Source of the DNA: Heterostelium album PN500
Taxonomy: Eukaryota > Evosea > Eumycetozoa > Acytosteliales > Acytosteliaceae
NCBI RefSeq assembly: GCF_000004825.1
Contig: NW_008805064.1
Location: forward strand, 1,922,001 to 1,986,000
Reading direction: 5' to 3'
Length of the DNA: 64,000 bases
A program made the translations under genes and the position numbers. Position 1 is the stretch's first letter; each line of letters opens with the position of its first letter. Below the pieces are notes generated by a model, which saw only the letters and a program-made list of their open reading frames with translations, had not been told where the DNA came from and ran no database searches. This document shows, one piece after another, positions 46,392 through 59,139 of this stretch.

Positions 46392-48722
46392 TCATTGATT
46401 AGATAAATCAATGATTGGTTTATTACTATTTTTTGGTGAAATTGGTTGTTGTTTAACTACTGGTGTGCTCACTAACTCACCGTTGATATAAGAATCGTAT
46501 GATGATGTTATATGTGATTGAGGTTGTTGTTGAGGTTGTTGTTGTTGTTGATAGATTGTTTTTTGGTTGGAGCTATACATGTTGTGTCCAGGTGGTGTCA
46601 CCGATGGATTTGATTTATAAAGAGGTACTGCAGGTAAACCAACTGTTGGTGATGTACTATTATTATTATTATGATATGGTGAAGTATTTGACATTGAATT
46701 CATTTGTTGTTGTAATTGATTTAGAAATTGTTGTTGATGTTGTTGTTGTATCTGTTGATTATGATGTTGTTGTAAAGGGTATTGTTGTGGTTGTTGTTGT
46801 TGATGAGGTGGTTGTTGTAATTGCTGTTGTTGAAGTTGTGGTGGTATTGGTAGCGATGCAGGTAGAACAGCTGCAGCGGCAGGGATTGTTGGTGCCTTCA
46901 AAGCCATGAATGACTGTACAATGCAATTGATTCCACAAACGAATATCTTGTGATCGTATAGTGTGTTGGTTAAATAGTAGAATCCGTTCGTTACTGCCTT
47001 GCATACCTTGCAGCTATAGCACTTGGGAGAGACCGTATCCGTGTCTTTAGCGGCACTGTATGCTTTTTTGAAACGCTCGGTAAACTCATCATTCTGAAAG
47101 TGTTGCGCATGACAGATTCTAATATGTATATCACCAAACACCACGATTGCACACACAGCTGGATGTGGTCGATTCAGACACATATCCAATACGAAATCCT
47201 GATGCTTTCTTCTGTCTAGACTTGCCTGTGTTTGTTTATCACTATATGGATTGATTGTTTGTTGTTGCTGACTACTACTACTACTATTGTTTGTTGCTGT
47301 TGTTGCTGTTGTTGCAGAAGTAGGTGAAGTTGTTGGTATACCTGAATAGTAGCCAGTTTGTGAAGTCGAAGTTGGTAGTGGTGGCGTAGTTGTTCCACTA
47401 CTAGCGAGTAAACTTGTATTAACTATAGCTGATGCAGTCTTGTTATTATTATTATTATTATTAGGTTGACAAACATCGGATAACTTTCGTTTGAGTTGAC
47501 TCAGTTCACTCTGAAACTCGAGTAAAACCTTACGACTTTCATTATCGATTGGTTGAACATTTGGTGAAGCATCGTGTGTCAGTTCTATAGCAACATTCAG
47601 ACATCGCTTGATATGCTGAATCCATTGAATTTGTTTAATCTTTTGTTTACAGAATGTGCATGTCGACACCAGATTCTCATCGTAGTTATCCTCAATCAAT
47701 TGTTTTGTATCTTCAACAATATTGTTTTTCTTATTTAAACTTGATTTATTACTACTATTACTACTACTACTACTACTACTATTATTATCATCGTTTTTAC
47801 TATTACTGCTATTATTATCTTTCATTATTACGTCATTACTTTTGTTATTATTATTATTATTATTTACACGGTGATTACTTTCAATATGATCCGATTTCAA
47901 ACGTTTTGAAACTGGTGCTTTCTGATCCTCGATTGTTTCAATACTATCGTCGGTCATCAGTGAGAAGCTTTCGATATTATTGTCGATTTCAATGGTATGC
48001 TCTTGTTCTTGTTCTTCAACTTTCTGATGTTGGTTATCCAAGTAGCTATCTTGATTCTTATCATTCAAACTTTTACTGTCTTGAATCTTGTCAGCGTCAC
48101 TTTCTCTATGAAACTCAATAGCACTATTATTATTATGTTCGTTATCACTCTCAGATAGTAATCCTTCTTCTTTTTCTCCTTCTTCTTCTTCTTGTTCTTC
48201 TTCTTTTTTAACCTTTCCTTCTGTTTCTTTATCTTCTATTTCTTTTTCTTCTATTTCTTTATCTTCTTTTTCTTTATCTTGACTGTTTTTGTTGTTGTTG
48301 TTGTTGTCTTTGAGTTTATTTTCTTTATGATTATTTTCGATTTCTGGTACTTCTTCAGATTTCTCTTTTTCACCAACGATATGACCTTCAATAGGTAGTT
48401 CTACACCAATACTGAATGTACTGTATCTACTGTTGTTTGTTTTGCTATTATTATTATTACTACTAATAACTATAGATGTACTATTTCTATTATTACTTTT
48501 AGTACTGCTGCTAATACTATTATTGCTATTGCTGTTGTTGTTTTTCTTATTGTTTTTGTTCAAGTCTTGTTTTTCACTTTCACTTATATCCCAACCAGAC
48601 CTTTCTCTCCTTCTACTGATATAGCTGTTACTGTATCTACTATCACTATTACTGTGGTGACTACCAGCACCAGGTAGTTTTAGTTTTGTTGGTGTATGAT
48701 TGAATTTTTTAGATTCAAACAT
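46392..48722 (-). CDS. Low-complexity protein with two Cys clusters, family unknown
   Basis: A single exon encodes 776 aa. The N-terminal 340 residues are Asn/Ser-rich and then strongly acidic/basic (EDKEIEEKEIEDKETEGK). At about 352-371 lies CTFCKQKIKQIQWIQHIKRC, a likely zinc finger of C2HC type. A conserved-looking block at about 500-605 contains HPAVCAIVVFGDIHIRICHA and a second Cys cluster, CYSCKVC...FVCGINC. The C-terminal 170 residues are Gln/Pro-rich. The Cys clusters suggest a nuclear or regulatory role, but I do not recognise the family and infer no function. Confidence 0.72.
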   Translation of the reverse strand: MFESKKFNHTPTKLKLPGAGSHHSNSDSRYSNSYISRRRERSGWDISESEKQDLNKNNKKNNNSNSNNSISSSTKSNNRNSTSIVISSNNNNSKTNNSRYSTFSIGVELPIEGHIVGEKEKSEEVPEIENNHKENKLKDNNNNNKNSQDKEKEDKEIEEKEIEDKETEGKVKKEEEQEEEEGEKEEGLLSESDNEHNNNSAIEFHRESDADKIQDSKSLNDKNQDSYLDNQHQKVEEQEQEHTIEIDNNIESFSLMTDDSIETIEDQKAPVSKRLKSDHIESNHRVNNNNNNNKSNDVIMKDNNSSNSKNDDNNSSSSSSSNSSNKSSLNKKNNIVEDTKQLIEDNYDENLVSTCTFCKQKIKQIQWIQHIKRCLNVAIELTHDASPNVQPIDNESRKVLLEFQSELSQLKRKLSDVCQPNNNNNNNKTASAIVNTSLLASSGTTTPPLPTSTSQTGYYSGIPTTSPTSATTATTATNNSSSSSQQQQTINPYSDKQTQASLDRRKHQDFVLDMCLNRPHPAVCAIVVFGDIHIRICHAQHFQNDEFTERFKKAYSAAKDTDTVSPKCYSCKVCKAVTNGFYYLTNTLYDHKIFVCGINCIVQSFMALKAPTIPAAAAVLPASLPIPPQLQQQQLQQPPHQQQQPQQYPLQQHHNQQIQQQHQQQFLNQLQQQMNSMSNTSPYHNNNNSTSPTVGLPAVPLYKSNPSVTPPGHNMYSSNQKTIYQQQQQPQQQPQSHITSSYDSYINGELVSTPVVKQQPISPKNSNKPIIDLSNQ

Positions 48723-49727
48723 TCCTTTTCAAACAAATTTATCAAATATTGGTATTTAATTTATTATTTATAATAAAAAATAATTCAAACAATCTATAGC
48801 GATTGAATGTATGATTTAAATATAAACTAAATAAATATATATAGATTTTTATTGATTTTGATATTATTTAATATAATAATAGAAAAAAACATTAATAAAA
48901 AAGAATGATAAATTAATGGATGATATAAATCTATTATACTATCAACTGAATGAATATAAACGACAAAATAAAATAGTAATCTACAACACATTGTGTATAC
49001 AGGTTCGAAGTATTTTTGCTAAACTAACCACTTCACAGGCAAACGTTCATATAAATAAATATTTTTAATTAATAATAATATAAAAAATGAAAAATCCAAT
49101 AATCAATAATAAACATAAAGATAGGATCATATGTTATGACATCTTTCTGGTTACGAGATGTGTTCAGATCAATTATAGATCAATTTTTAGAGAATAACAA
49201 ATAATTTTTTGATTCATCATTATTTTAATTCCAATTATCAATATGATTTATTGGAAAAAAGAAGGAGTTGTTTGTTGGTTGATTGTTATCAATTTGTGAT
49301 GTTCTTTTGAATTACTGTAGCAAAAGCATACTCTCACAATTATTATTGATATTTGTTTCAATGAATTGTTATTGTTTGGTTATTGTTGTTTGTTTTTTGT
49401 TATATAATTCCAATTTAATTGTCATCTGTTTGCCTAAATGATCGTCTTCATTCTTTCTGCTTCGTCAAATCACCAACCGCCACAGAATTAGAAATCTCTC
49501 TAAACATCTAGAATTTGATTATTTAATAAGATTAGCGACTACTTTCTTTAATTACTTGATAGATTTGATTGGATGCATCGATTTGATTGACAGATTGATT
49601 GATTGATTGATTTGATCTTGTGTTTGTTTTTTTGTTCTTTTTTTCGTTTTGAAACAAATTGATTTTGAATAAATAAATAATAATAAATACGTATATGTAT
49701 ATAATTGAGTTTTGATTGTTTTTGTTT
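48723..49727. other. Spacer
   Basis: 1.0 kb upstream of the Cys-cluster gene and downstream of the leishmanolysin stop. A/T-rich; a patch of normal composition at about 49430-49510 has stops in all frames and no clear RNA fold. Nothing is supported. Confidence 0.55.
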
Positions 49728-52700
49728 CTATACAACCGATGATGATGCTGATGATGAGCTGGGTAGTTCAGTTGCTGATGCAGTTAAGGTTGATGATGGT
49801 GGTGTAATAGATTGTTTGTTCATACATTTCAGAGGTATTTCCGGTTTTCTCTTGTTCTTAAAGAATATTTTCTTGTAGCAAAACACTCCAAAGATTGAAC
49901 CAGACAACAAGATGACACCTGCAATCACGATCGGAATCAAGAAACCTTTGGACTTCCAATAGGGGTCTTTCGAAGTGCGCAACTCACCACGTGGATACAG
50001 TAGATTCAACTTGTAGCTCAAACATACTATATGACTGGGCGGACAAGTGATCTTTTGTAACGTGTTATTGTTGTTGCTATTACTACTGTTGCCACTACCC
50101 AGATCCACAAAGACATCTCCTCCACCCACTGGACACCTAGTATAACAAGAACTTGAATTACCAGTTTGAAAATGTAAAACACTATCTATACACCTATAAA
50201 TTCGAAAAAGTCAAGCAAAAATGATTAATAAATATAATGAAATCATGGTTGATTTGTTTTGGTTTGGTTTGCTAAAAAATAACTATTTACATACTTTGTA
50301 TTATAACACTTTGGATCCGGTTGTTGTTGAGAATTACCTCTAAGTGGTGTACTCATGAAACATCTTTGATCCTTGCCTTGATCGGTGCAGAGAGATAGAC
50401 CTTTTTCATTGTCAGTGTTGAACTCTATGAATGCGCAGTAGTCTGTAAATTTGGGACCTCCCCAACTACCTCGTAGATAATGTTGATAGTATTCACATTC
50501 AAAACTTGTTATATTCCAGTTATACTCTTTAAGATTACATGCTCCAATTGCTTTAGCATCGGGGGTGCATTTACGTTGTCTTTTCTCAGCTGTACAAATA
50601 AAATAAAAATTTAGAGGTTAGAATAAAAAAAGAGAAACAATGCCATGAAATGCAACATACATTTTGGTGTGTCACAAAAATAACCTTTATCTTTGGTGGA
50701 CTGACTGAATTGCTCACAACGACCTGTTACGAAACTACAACCTTCTCTCTGTCCCCATCTGAATTCCTGTGCAAAGCTGGTGTCGACAAGATACCATCCA
50801 GTGTCTTGGAGGAGTGAAATTGTGAGGACTGAGAGTGCCATCGTCGACGATGACTCGGATGTCATCATCTCTGAGTATGCGATTCTCGATTCCCAGTGAG
50901 CGCAAAGTGGATCGGTTGGCGACGAATCGGAATCGTTGTTTGAGCAATCCGACTCTAGTTCGACACCCTCCAGCGTAGAACAATTGTAGTAGTTACGCGC
51001 GGTCTGAAGCACCTGTGGAGTTGCCAACATTGAAATCTTCTTGGTAACGATACGACCATTAAGACCCATACCGGAAAGCTCGCCACGAACCACCGGATTC
51101 TTGTGGGGATATCCGTCGGGATCGAGAAAACTATTGTAGAGATTCGATGAGAATCCGAGCACGTGAAGCAGCTCGTGAATCGTCGACTGAACAGCACGTT
51201 GGAATCCATACTTGTTGAAAGCGGAATAGGTTTTGTTGTACCAAGATGGCGACAGGTTGATGTAGCCAGCAAGTGGACGACTTAATATTCTTCTTCCGTA
51301 GCTGTCGTCGTAGTCAAAGTTACACGGTGTTCCAAATGCAATGATGTCGTTTAATGCCATCGGTCTTGAAGAGACATACAACAAGAGGTCAGTGTCCTTT
51401 ACACCCTGTTTAACAACGGATTCATCGATCTCGATGCTATTCGATGCCTGTGAACACTTGTGATTCACCGACTCCCAGATGACGCGATTCAACTTGAGAG
51501 GACCTTCGCGCTTCGGTATCAGAATGAGATTCTCAATGATGGCTATTGCCGTTGGAATGACATCCTGTTTGAGATAACGAAGCAGTTTGTCGTTGACAAT
51601 ATCAGTGATAGTGCAGTTGTATCTGCAGTTGTTTGGACGTTTCTTTGAGCACCAAGCGGTCGAGTTTTGCGGCGTACCAATGTCGATATGTGTATCGCCA
51701 GGTTTGCATTGGTGATCTGGTATGTCGTTATCCAGATAAGTATAGTTGACAGTGATACGCAAATGACTCCAACCATTCTTGGCAAAGACTTATTGGGTCG
51801 ATTTGATCCGGGTAAAGGGAATGTAGTTGTACGATTGGGATTGAACGTTGGAAAAGGTCTGTTTAAAGTTGATATATTTTCAGCAGCCAATAGATTATCG
51901 TTTTCCGATAAACTATTATTATTACTATGCTTCTTGTCATCATCATCTTCACTATCATCGCTTTTAGGTGGTGGTGGTATGATAGCTGGACAAATAGTTA
52001 TATTCTGATTACCATTACCACCATTATTACTTCCTGTAGTTACTGTAGTTGTTGTTGTTGATGTTGTTGTTGTTGTTACTGGAGTATTTCCACCTGTCGA
52101 TGATGATGATGATAATGGTGGTTGACCTCCAGTGCCTTGTCCTATGGTAGTTACTGTGAGTGTTTTATTTGGATCGATACCGGTTGTCGATGAAGTTATA
52201 TTAAGAGTTGCTCCGCCTGTTGTTGGTTGTTGTGGTGGTGGAGGTGGAGGTGCTGAATCTTTTCCAGTATTTCCTGTAGTTGTTGATGTTGTAGTTGTTG
52301 ATCTAGTTGTTGTAGGGAAGCCAGATTGATGCTTATCAATACCTATATCATCCTTACTGATAAACTCGAAATTACTATGTAAAAGTTTAGATATATCCAA
52401 TCTAAACTGGTTGGTCGATCTAAGATCGATTCCTTCGGATGATGAGGTCTCTAAATTGTTGTTGCTGTTACTACTCTCTAGGCTATCGCTGCTGCTGCTG
52501 CTGTCTTCCGATGAACTCTGTAGATAGTCGTCAATCCTATCATTCAGACCACTCAGGAAATCGTTTGACATTTGATCGTGTCTACAAGTGGGTTTGATCT
52601 TTAGTTTCTGTGTACTTTTGGCACTCCTGCCAAGCAAGCCAGGCTTGGTGTGTTGTAGTTGTTGTGGATGCTGCTCCAATTCCCATTCCCAGTCATCGTC

Positions 52701-52943
52701 ATGGGAGTGATCAAGGTCGAAATGACCCATGAAATCAGTGTCTTCGTTGGCATCGGGAGGGATTCCCTCGCGTTCCATTCTTCTCAGGTATCCATGATAT
52801 ATAATTCTATTGATTCGATCTTTAAGTCTGTTATTCTTCTCCAGCAACGACGTCTCTCCAGGTGGCGGCAGTAGCAACAACAAAAACAGCAATATCAGTA
52901 CTACTAAAAACTTACTATATGGTCGATTATAATAACTATACAT
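49728..52943 (-). CDS. Leishmanolysin-like metalloprotease (M8), with a frame break
   Basis: Zinc metalloprotease of the GP63/leishmanolysin family. Exons: 52943-50661 (contains the break), 50589-50295, 50193-49728; about 1014 aa after allowing for one missing base. An N-terminal hydrophobic segment (13-28) is a signal or anchor. The next 350 residues are low in complexity (Ser, Asn, Thr, Pro). The catalytic domain follows, with HELLHVLGF (zinc motif HExxH) near 588, LAGYINLSPSWYN before it, and many conserved Cys. The C-terminal region is Cys-rich with one membrane span (IPIVIAGVILLSGSIFGVF) and a short cytosolic tail. Near 51788-51795 the frame changes between NRPNK and FAKNGWSHLRI beside an AA run; the intervening sequence is too short and too G+C-rich to be a normal intron. 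Confidence 0.85.
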
Positions 52944-55134
52944 TTTATGATTCTAATAATAAAAAAAATACAAAACTAACTAATAACAAAAAAAAAATAT
53001 CTAATGATACAAATATATAAATTATTACTACTATATTACTATATACTATTTTTTAACTAACTAATATTACATCCTAAATTTTGATTTATAATAAATAAAC
53101 TATATTGTGATTATTATAATAATTTTAACAAAAAATTAAAAATTAAAATAGTATTTTCTTAAATATACTATTTTATTAACAAATATACTATATAAATATA
53201 TGTATCCTATTATCTTATCGTGTGATTAAAAAAAAATGGAAATTGTGATTGTCTTTTCAAAAATCTAAAAATCTATCACAAAAAAAATTGTTTACTAATA
53301 TCTAAAAAATAAAAAAAAACCTAACTTAATAGTTTTGTTGATTAATTATTGTTGTTGTTTCTATTGTAGATTATCATATATATATATGTATTAAGTTTTT
53401 TTTTTTTTAATACAAAAATGAAAATGAAATTAAGATTGGTCTGTGGTTAGTTAAGTAGTTTTTTTGAATTGTTGTATAACAATTTTATTATTAAAGTTTG
53501 TTTGGTGTTTGTTTGATTTTAATATTGTTGTTATGATATTATTATAGTGGCATTACTAACTAATAATGCGAATGTGTCGAACAACAGGCAATAAAAATTA
53601 ATATACACAAAAATGAAAGCAAAGCAGTAAAAAAAAAAAAGGGAAGTGCAATTGAATGTTGTTATTGTTGTGTGTGTGAAGTTTATTTAGTAATGTGTTG
53701 TACCAAACAAACATACACACTAACTTTTTTTTTTTTAGGTTTTGTTTTTAAAATTTTTTTAGTGACAGTTTTGAAAAACTAAAAAAACCACCACGATTCC
53801 ACACCACTCTATCTGTCTGTCATTCACACACATCTAATTTTCACCAAATTCAATTAATTTGCTAGGTGGTTGATTTTGTGCTCTTTGGTTTTCAAAACGA
53901 AAAAAAACAACATCAACAGCATTGATGGTGTGTGGTGGTGCAAAATATTAAACCTAGTTTTGTACAATTTGAATTTTTTCATGCAATAATGAGAAAAATT
54001 ACCATGACAAAGTTATTGAAAAAAGTGATCATTTGTTTATAAAATTTATTTTGCAACTAAATTTAAGTATATTTTATCATAATTTATGATTTTATTGTTG
54101 GCAGACTAAATCCACGATTCGACAAAATATCCATCATCGATTTAAATGATTATACATCAATGTCAAATAAGTGATCTTCACCAAAACATCCATCATCTCC
54201 AGCCATTTATGGTAAAATTAATTTAAAATTTATAAAGATTTTATTGTTTTCTGTTTAATACATACACTTCAAATTATAAAGATTTGATTCCAACAACTAC
54301 AATTATAAAGATAATACTTAGGAGTAAAGATAAAATTATTTGTTTAAACACAATCAACTAAATTTCATAATTTAAAATAAATAGGTTTCTGAACTAATCA
54401 ACAAACAAATCTCAAGATTAGTTGATTTTATGACTGGTCTTGCACAAAATGTTATCGAAAAATTTACTCTGTGTAAATGGAAAAAATTTCGTGTTATTGG
54501 GTTTTACTATTTTTATTTCATTTTGTGAAGGTTGTCGATGTGTGATAAAAAGTTGTTTAAAAAAAAAGATAATATTTAATATCTTTTTTTTTGTACCTGT
54601 ATGAATGATACAATTATAATAATAATAATAATAATAAATCACAAAAATCATAATATACAAAACAATCATTTTTAAGCTTTAGATTATTAAAATAAAATCA
54701 AATAAACAAAACATTAAATGATAAGCAGCAATAATAAAGAGGAGTTAAAGAAAGGTCTTGAGCATTTTCATATTTAATCAATCTTGATTATCATTTTAAT
54801 CGGAAGATTAGAAAGGAATAATATGGTGTTTTTGTTATCAGAAAATAATAGCAAAATCAATAATATTATAAACACATTTTGTAATTAACGAATTAAAATA
54901 GAGAAGAGTGTAATTGTGTGTGTTGATTTGTTAACTTAAAAGTATGTGCATGCACAAGAATAGATAATTATGTTTATGAAATCAAAGAGTAGTGTGTGTC
55001 ATTAAAACAACAGCAACAACCAACAACCCTGAACAAAATTATAACATTTTTTGACTTTAAATTTTTTAAAAAAAAGACTTTGAATTAATTGACAGATTTT
55101 TATTTTTAATTAATTTAAGTACTGAGATTTGATA
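52944..55134. other. 2.2-kb spacer
   Basis: A/T-rich, between the start of the leishmanolysin gene and the end of the methyltransferase gene. It includes CA-rich leader-like sequence near 53780-53840 and several T/A runs. No gene could be supported. Confidence 0.55.
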
Positions 55135-56029
55135 TTACAAAGTCAATGATGGTGCTGCTGTTGTCAACAGTGGTTTGATTGCTAAATAAATATAGTTGAC
55201 TTGCATGATTCCTTTGCCTTTGGATGAGTTAACATTGAGGGGTGTGGTGGTGAGATTCCACTCAATCGATTCCTCCATGTAAAAGTATTGCTCTGCACAG
55301 GTATTTCTGCTGACGACAAACAAGAATCCACCTGGTTTCAATACTCTATACATTTCCACCAGTAATTTCTTTACCATTTCATTCTCTCCGACTTCCACAT
55401 CCAATGTTGAAAGTAAAGCATCGATTGTACCCTGTTGTTTTTAATTTTAGAAAAGTTAGTTGAAGTTAGACTTTTATTCATTATAGTAATAGTTGTTGTT
55501 AATTAAAATACCTTGTCTATAATACCATTGAAATGATCATCTGGCATTTGAGTGTCGGTTGCATCCATCACCTGATATTTGAGCGATTGTTTGATTCTTT
55601 TGTTGGTGGTGGTGTGTAGTTGTCGTTGTACCATTCGTTCGATTGCATTGCTACAGACATCGACGTTCAGTATATTTAAATCTAAAAGTTTGTTCTCTTC
55701 AATATCTAGTAGCAGTTCTTCAGCAATCAAACTGTTACCACAACCAATATGTAGAATCTGATAGATATTTGAAAGTTGACTAGCTTTATCTCTTTCTCTA
55801 TCTCTTTCCTTTTCTTTTTCCTTTTCTTTTAAGTCATTTTTGTATAGTCTGGTTTGATTACGTTTAGCAGCTGATCTCTGATATGCTGATAGCAGACATA
55901 CCACTCGTAACTCTCACCTTTGCCTTCTCCGACCTCATAGAAATCCTCCCAAAACACATAGCTTGCCGGAGAAACACTTGGATCATCTATATATTCTTCT
56001 CTTTTTCCACCTCCTTTTTTCTTTCCCAT
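55135..56029 (-). CDS. SAM-dependent methyltransferase, METTL13/EFM-like, with a frame break
   Basis: Exons 56029-55512 (contains the break) and 55431-55135; about 271 aa after allowing for one missing base. The start MGKKKGGGK is followed by SYVFWEDFYEVGEGKGESYE, then motif I ILHIGCGNS, acidic-loop sequence NVDVCSNAIERM, the motif-IV-like MPDDHFNGIIDKGTIDALLS across the intron, and YRVLKPGGFLFVVS. This order fits the METTL13/METTL10 group, which methylates lysines in translation factors such as eEF1A. The substrate here is inferred only. Near 55842 the frame changes inside a run of five A (DYTK to NDLKEKEKE); a sixth A would restore it. It is divergent from ZMAT2 with 252 bp between starts. 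Confidence 0.82.
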
Positions 56030-56281
56030 AGTATTTTATTTATCTATTATCTATTTGTTTGATTTATTCAAAGAAAATAAATAAAATAAAAAAAGTTACA
56101 TCTATCGTTTTTTTTTTGTTATTAAAAATGAATGCGTGATTGTCGATTTTTGAAATTTCTTAAAATAATAGTTTGATGTTTGCAACTAGTTTTAACACAC
56201 TCTCAAATACACTTGATATTTATTATAAATCTTAGTTTAAATATATATATATATATAGATATATAATAATATAAAAAATAA

Positions 56282-57165
56282 ATGTCATCAGAAAAGAAAG
56301 ATTTTGTAGATAGTACTTTTAGAAAGAAATGGGATAGAGAGTATTATGAACAGAGAGCTAGGGATAGAGAAGCTGGTTTGATTGCCGACACCGATGCTAC
56401 AGCTCAGCAGACAAAGAAACAAGTGACTGCACCATCGGTAGAGTCACTCGGTAGTCTCGAAGCAAGAACTGAAGATTTGAACTTAATGCAGAGACTTGGA
56501 AAGGTTACTGTTGTCAATGGTGTAACACCTAGTTCTGAACAAGGTGGATTGTACTGTGAGAAATGTGATGTACTACTGAAAGATTCTGTATCGATGCTTG
56601 ATCATTATAATAGTAAGAAACGTATGTATTCTCTATGATAATATAATTAACCACTTATAATCAAATTTAAGTAACTTATTAAAATGCACAAATATATTTA
56701 GATTTGAGAATGGAAGGTAAAAGTATGAGAGTTGAAAAGTCATCGTTATCACAGGTACAGGAGAAGATGAGGCAAGCAAAGTTGGAGAGAGAGAGGAAGA
56801 AAGCAATGACAGAGGAAGGACAAAAGAAGAAGAGAGATGAAGATTATCAAACTATTTTGAAAAAGGTAGAAGTAAATGAAGAGAAAGAAAGAGAGGATAA
56901 GAGAGAGCAAAAGAAATTACAAAGAGATAGTATTATCATTAAAAAAGATACAGCAACAACAACAAAAACAACCGAAGTTAAAGAATTAGATAAATCAAGT
57001 TTAAAAGATAATAGTAATAGTAATAATAGTTTAAAGAATAAAAAACAAGATGAAAAAGTCGAAATACAACAACAAGAAGAAGAAGAGGAAGAAGATGAAG
57101 AAGAAGCACAATTAAGAGCAATGGGATTACCAACAAGTTTTGGATCATCAAAAAAGAATAAATAG
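56282..57165 (+). CDS. zmat2: U4/U6.U5 tri-snRNP protein ZMAT2/SNU23
   Basis: Two exons, 56282-56621 and 56702-57165; 267 aa. The N-terminus has FRKKWDREYYEQRARDRE, a conserved SNU23 segment. The U1-type zinc finger is YCEKCDVLLKDSVSMLDHYN...KKH, with the last His completed across the intron. It is followed by GKSMRVEKSSLSQV, a strong family match. A charged helical tail and the C-terminal LRAMGLPTSFGSSKKNK complete it. SNU23 is part of the spliceosome B complex and acts near the 5' splice site. The tail is longer than in animals and has Ser/Asn and acidic insertions. Confidence 0.93.
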
Positions 57166-57263
57166 TGTATTTATTATTTGAATATTAAGATAAATATGTC
57201 ATAATATAATTCATTCTTCTGGTTTTACAAAAAGAGAGAGATATCATCTCTAAGAGATATCTA

Positions 57264-58300
57264 TCAAGCATGTAAATTTGAACGTATATTCTCATCCATC
57301 AATTTATAGATTTCTTTCTTTTCATTCTCCAATCTTGTAAGCTCATCTCTATAGCTTTCAATAGTTGCTTGGTTCTAGTGATGTAGATATTATTGGTTTA
57401 CAAACATTGATTATAATCAAAATAATAGATAGGAGATCTGTGAGTAATCATATAGGAAAATAAGGTGTAGATAGATAGATCGATTGATGGATGGACGATG
57501 AAAATAAAGATCTATTGATAGTATAGTATTGTTATGATATTATTAATATTGTTATTATAACATACTCTTTTACAATCTTCAATCTTCTCATTTATAATCT
57601 TGGTATGTGATTGTAATCTTAGATCACTTGATTCCTTATCTTGGAGTAACGACTGTTTCTCACTTTGTAGATCTCTTACCAACTGATTCAATGAATGTAT
57701 AGTTTTAATATGATTTGTTCTCTCATCTTCTTGTTCCTTTTGTTGTTTTGTTATCTTGTTAACTTTTAAATGATAAGTAATACTATGATAAGTAGTTTGT
57801 TGTATTTATATATAGTTATTAATGAGATGAATACTTACAAACATCTTTAAAACTATTGAATTTCTCATCTATTTGTCTGACTTGCTCATTAACTCTTGTA
57901 AAGTTACTCTTGTATTCATCAAGATAGTAATCTTGTATTTCCAGTTTCTTTTGTAGTTCATCAATCAATTCTTGATATTGTTCAATCTTTTTAGATAGTT
58001 CATTATTCTTTTGCTTTTTTTTATTATTGTTTGTTGATTGTTGTTGTTTATTTTAATAATAAATTCATTATAAAGTTAGAGATGAATCAATGAATGAAAG
58101 CAATCAAATACAATTCTAATTAAATTGATGTGTTGTATATTTGTAATTACATTGATATCATTGATGGTATTTCTATTTTGTAGATGTACATGGTTGGCTC
58201 TTGAATCTTGGTTTGACTTTTCTATTTTCTCTTCGATTTCAATCACAGAATGCTTAAGATTCTTGACAATCTCTTTTAATCTATTACTATTCATCATCAT
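57264..58300 (-). CDS. Coiled-coil protein of unknown function
   Basis: Four exons join in phase: 58300-58151, 58013-57839, 57762-57566, 57374-57264; 210 aa. Nearly the whole protein is a predicted coiled coil (IEQYQELIDELQKKLEI; SLNQLVRDLQSEKQSLLQD; YRDELTRLENEKKEIYKLM). There is no signal peptide, membrane span or catalytic motif. It could be a cytoskeletal, centrosomal or kinetochore component, but the sequence does not decide. It ends 98 bp from the facing ZMAT2 gene. Confidence 0.72.
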
Positions 58301-59139
58301 GAATACTATCTTTTTGAAAATTAATTAACAAAAAAATAAACAGAACTTTTAAAAAAAGTTGTTTGTTGCTCAAAAAAATAAATAATTTTCCCATGAAGGT
58401 CATTGCCTTTGTTTCAAGGTCTGAATAACTTTTTAAGTATTGAGCAATACCAGTAGTTTCAGAACCTAATCAAATAGTTTCCTAGCTATAACAATGACGA
58501 TGAAGAATGGTGTTTAGACGATAACTCTGAGGTCGAAGTAGATACATCTAGTAATAGTAAGATCATTTATATAAATACATATTTAACACTACGTCTAGTG
58601 AATATTATTCTAATATAAGTTTATATCTATAGAAGATCTAAGTCTAGTTATGACAACATTATACAAGAACAGAGTATCAGTTAAAAATTTTTAATAATAA
58701 AGAACCTACTCGAAGAAATAAATACCAACAACATCAAGAACTTTAAGAGAAAAGAGCATAATTCTCTACATAATGAAACTCAAGTATGTATTAGAATACT
58801 ACACTACACCATATGATGTTGATCAACTAATTATCTTTACACTACCTATACTAGGAACTAAAACCAATAACAATAGTTGATGACCAAATTATATATTATT
58901 TAGATCCAGTTGGACTATATTTATTGATAAGTTCAACAATTATATTATTTATAAATATTCAGGTGAACTAAGGTATGATAACATTATTCTCATCTTTTTT
59001 TTAGGTTTTTTTTTTTGTTATTAATTTAAATTTACATACAAAATAGTAAAGAACAGTCTTCACTGGATAATTATTCAAATTTTATAAATTTAGTACGATG
59101 AACTGTAAGAGTAAGGATATTCTATCATGGAAGCGGTGG

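Noticed and set aside
47654-48121. Tyr-rich plus-strand frame
   Set aside because: It is the antisense of Asn/Ser repeats in the Cys-cluster protein.
49430-49515. Patch of normal base composition suggesting a small RNA or exon
   Set aside because: Stops in all frames and no convincing stem structure or C/D box pair by eye.
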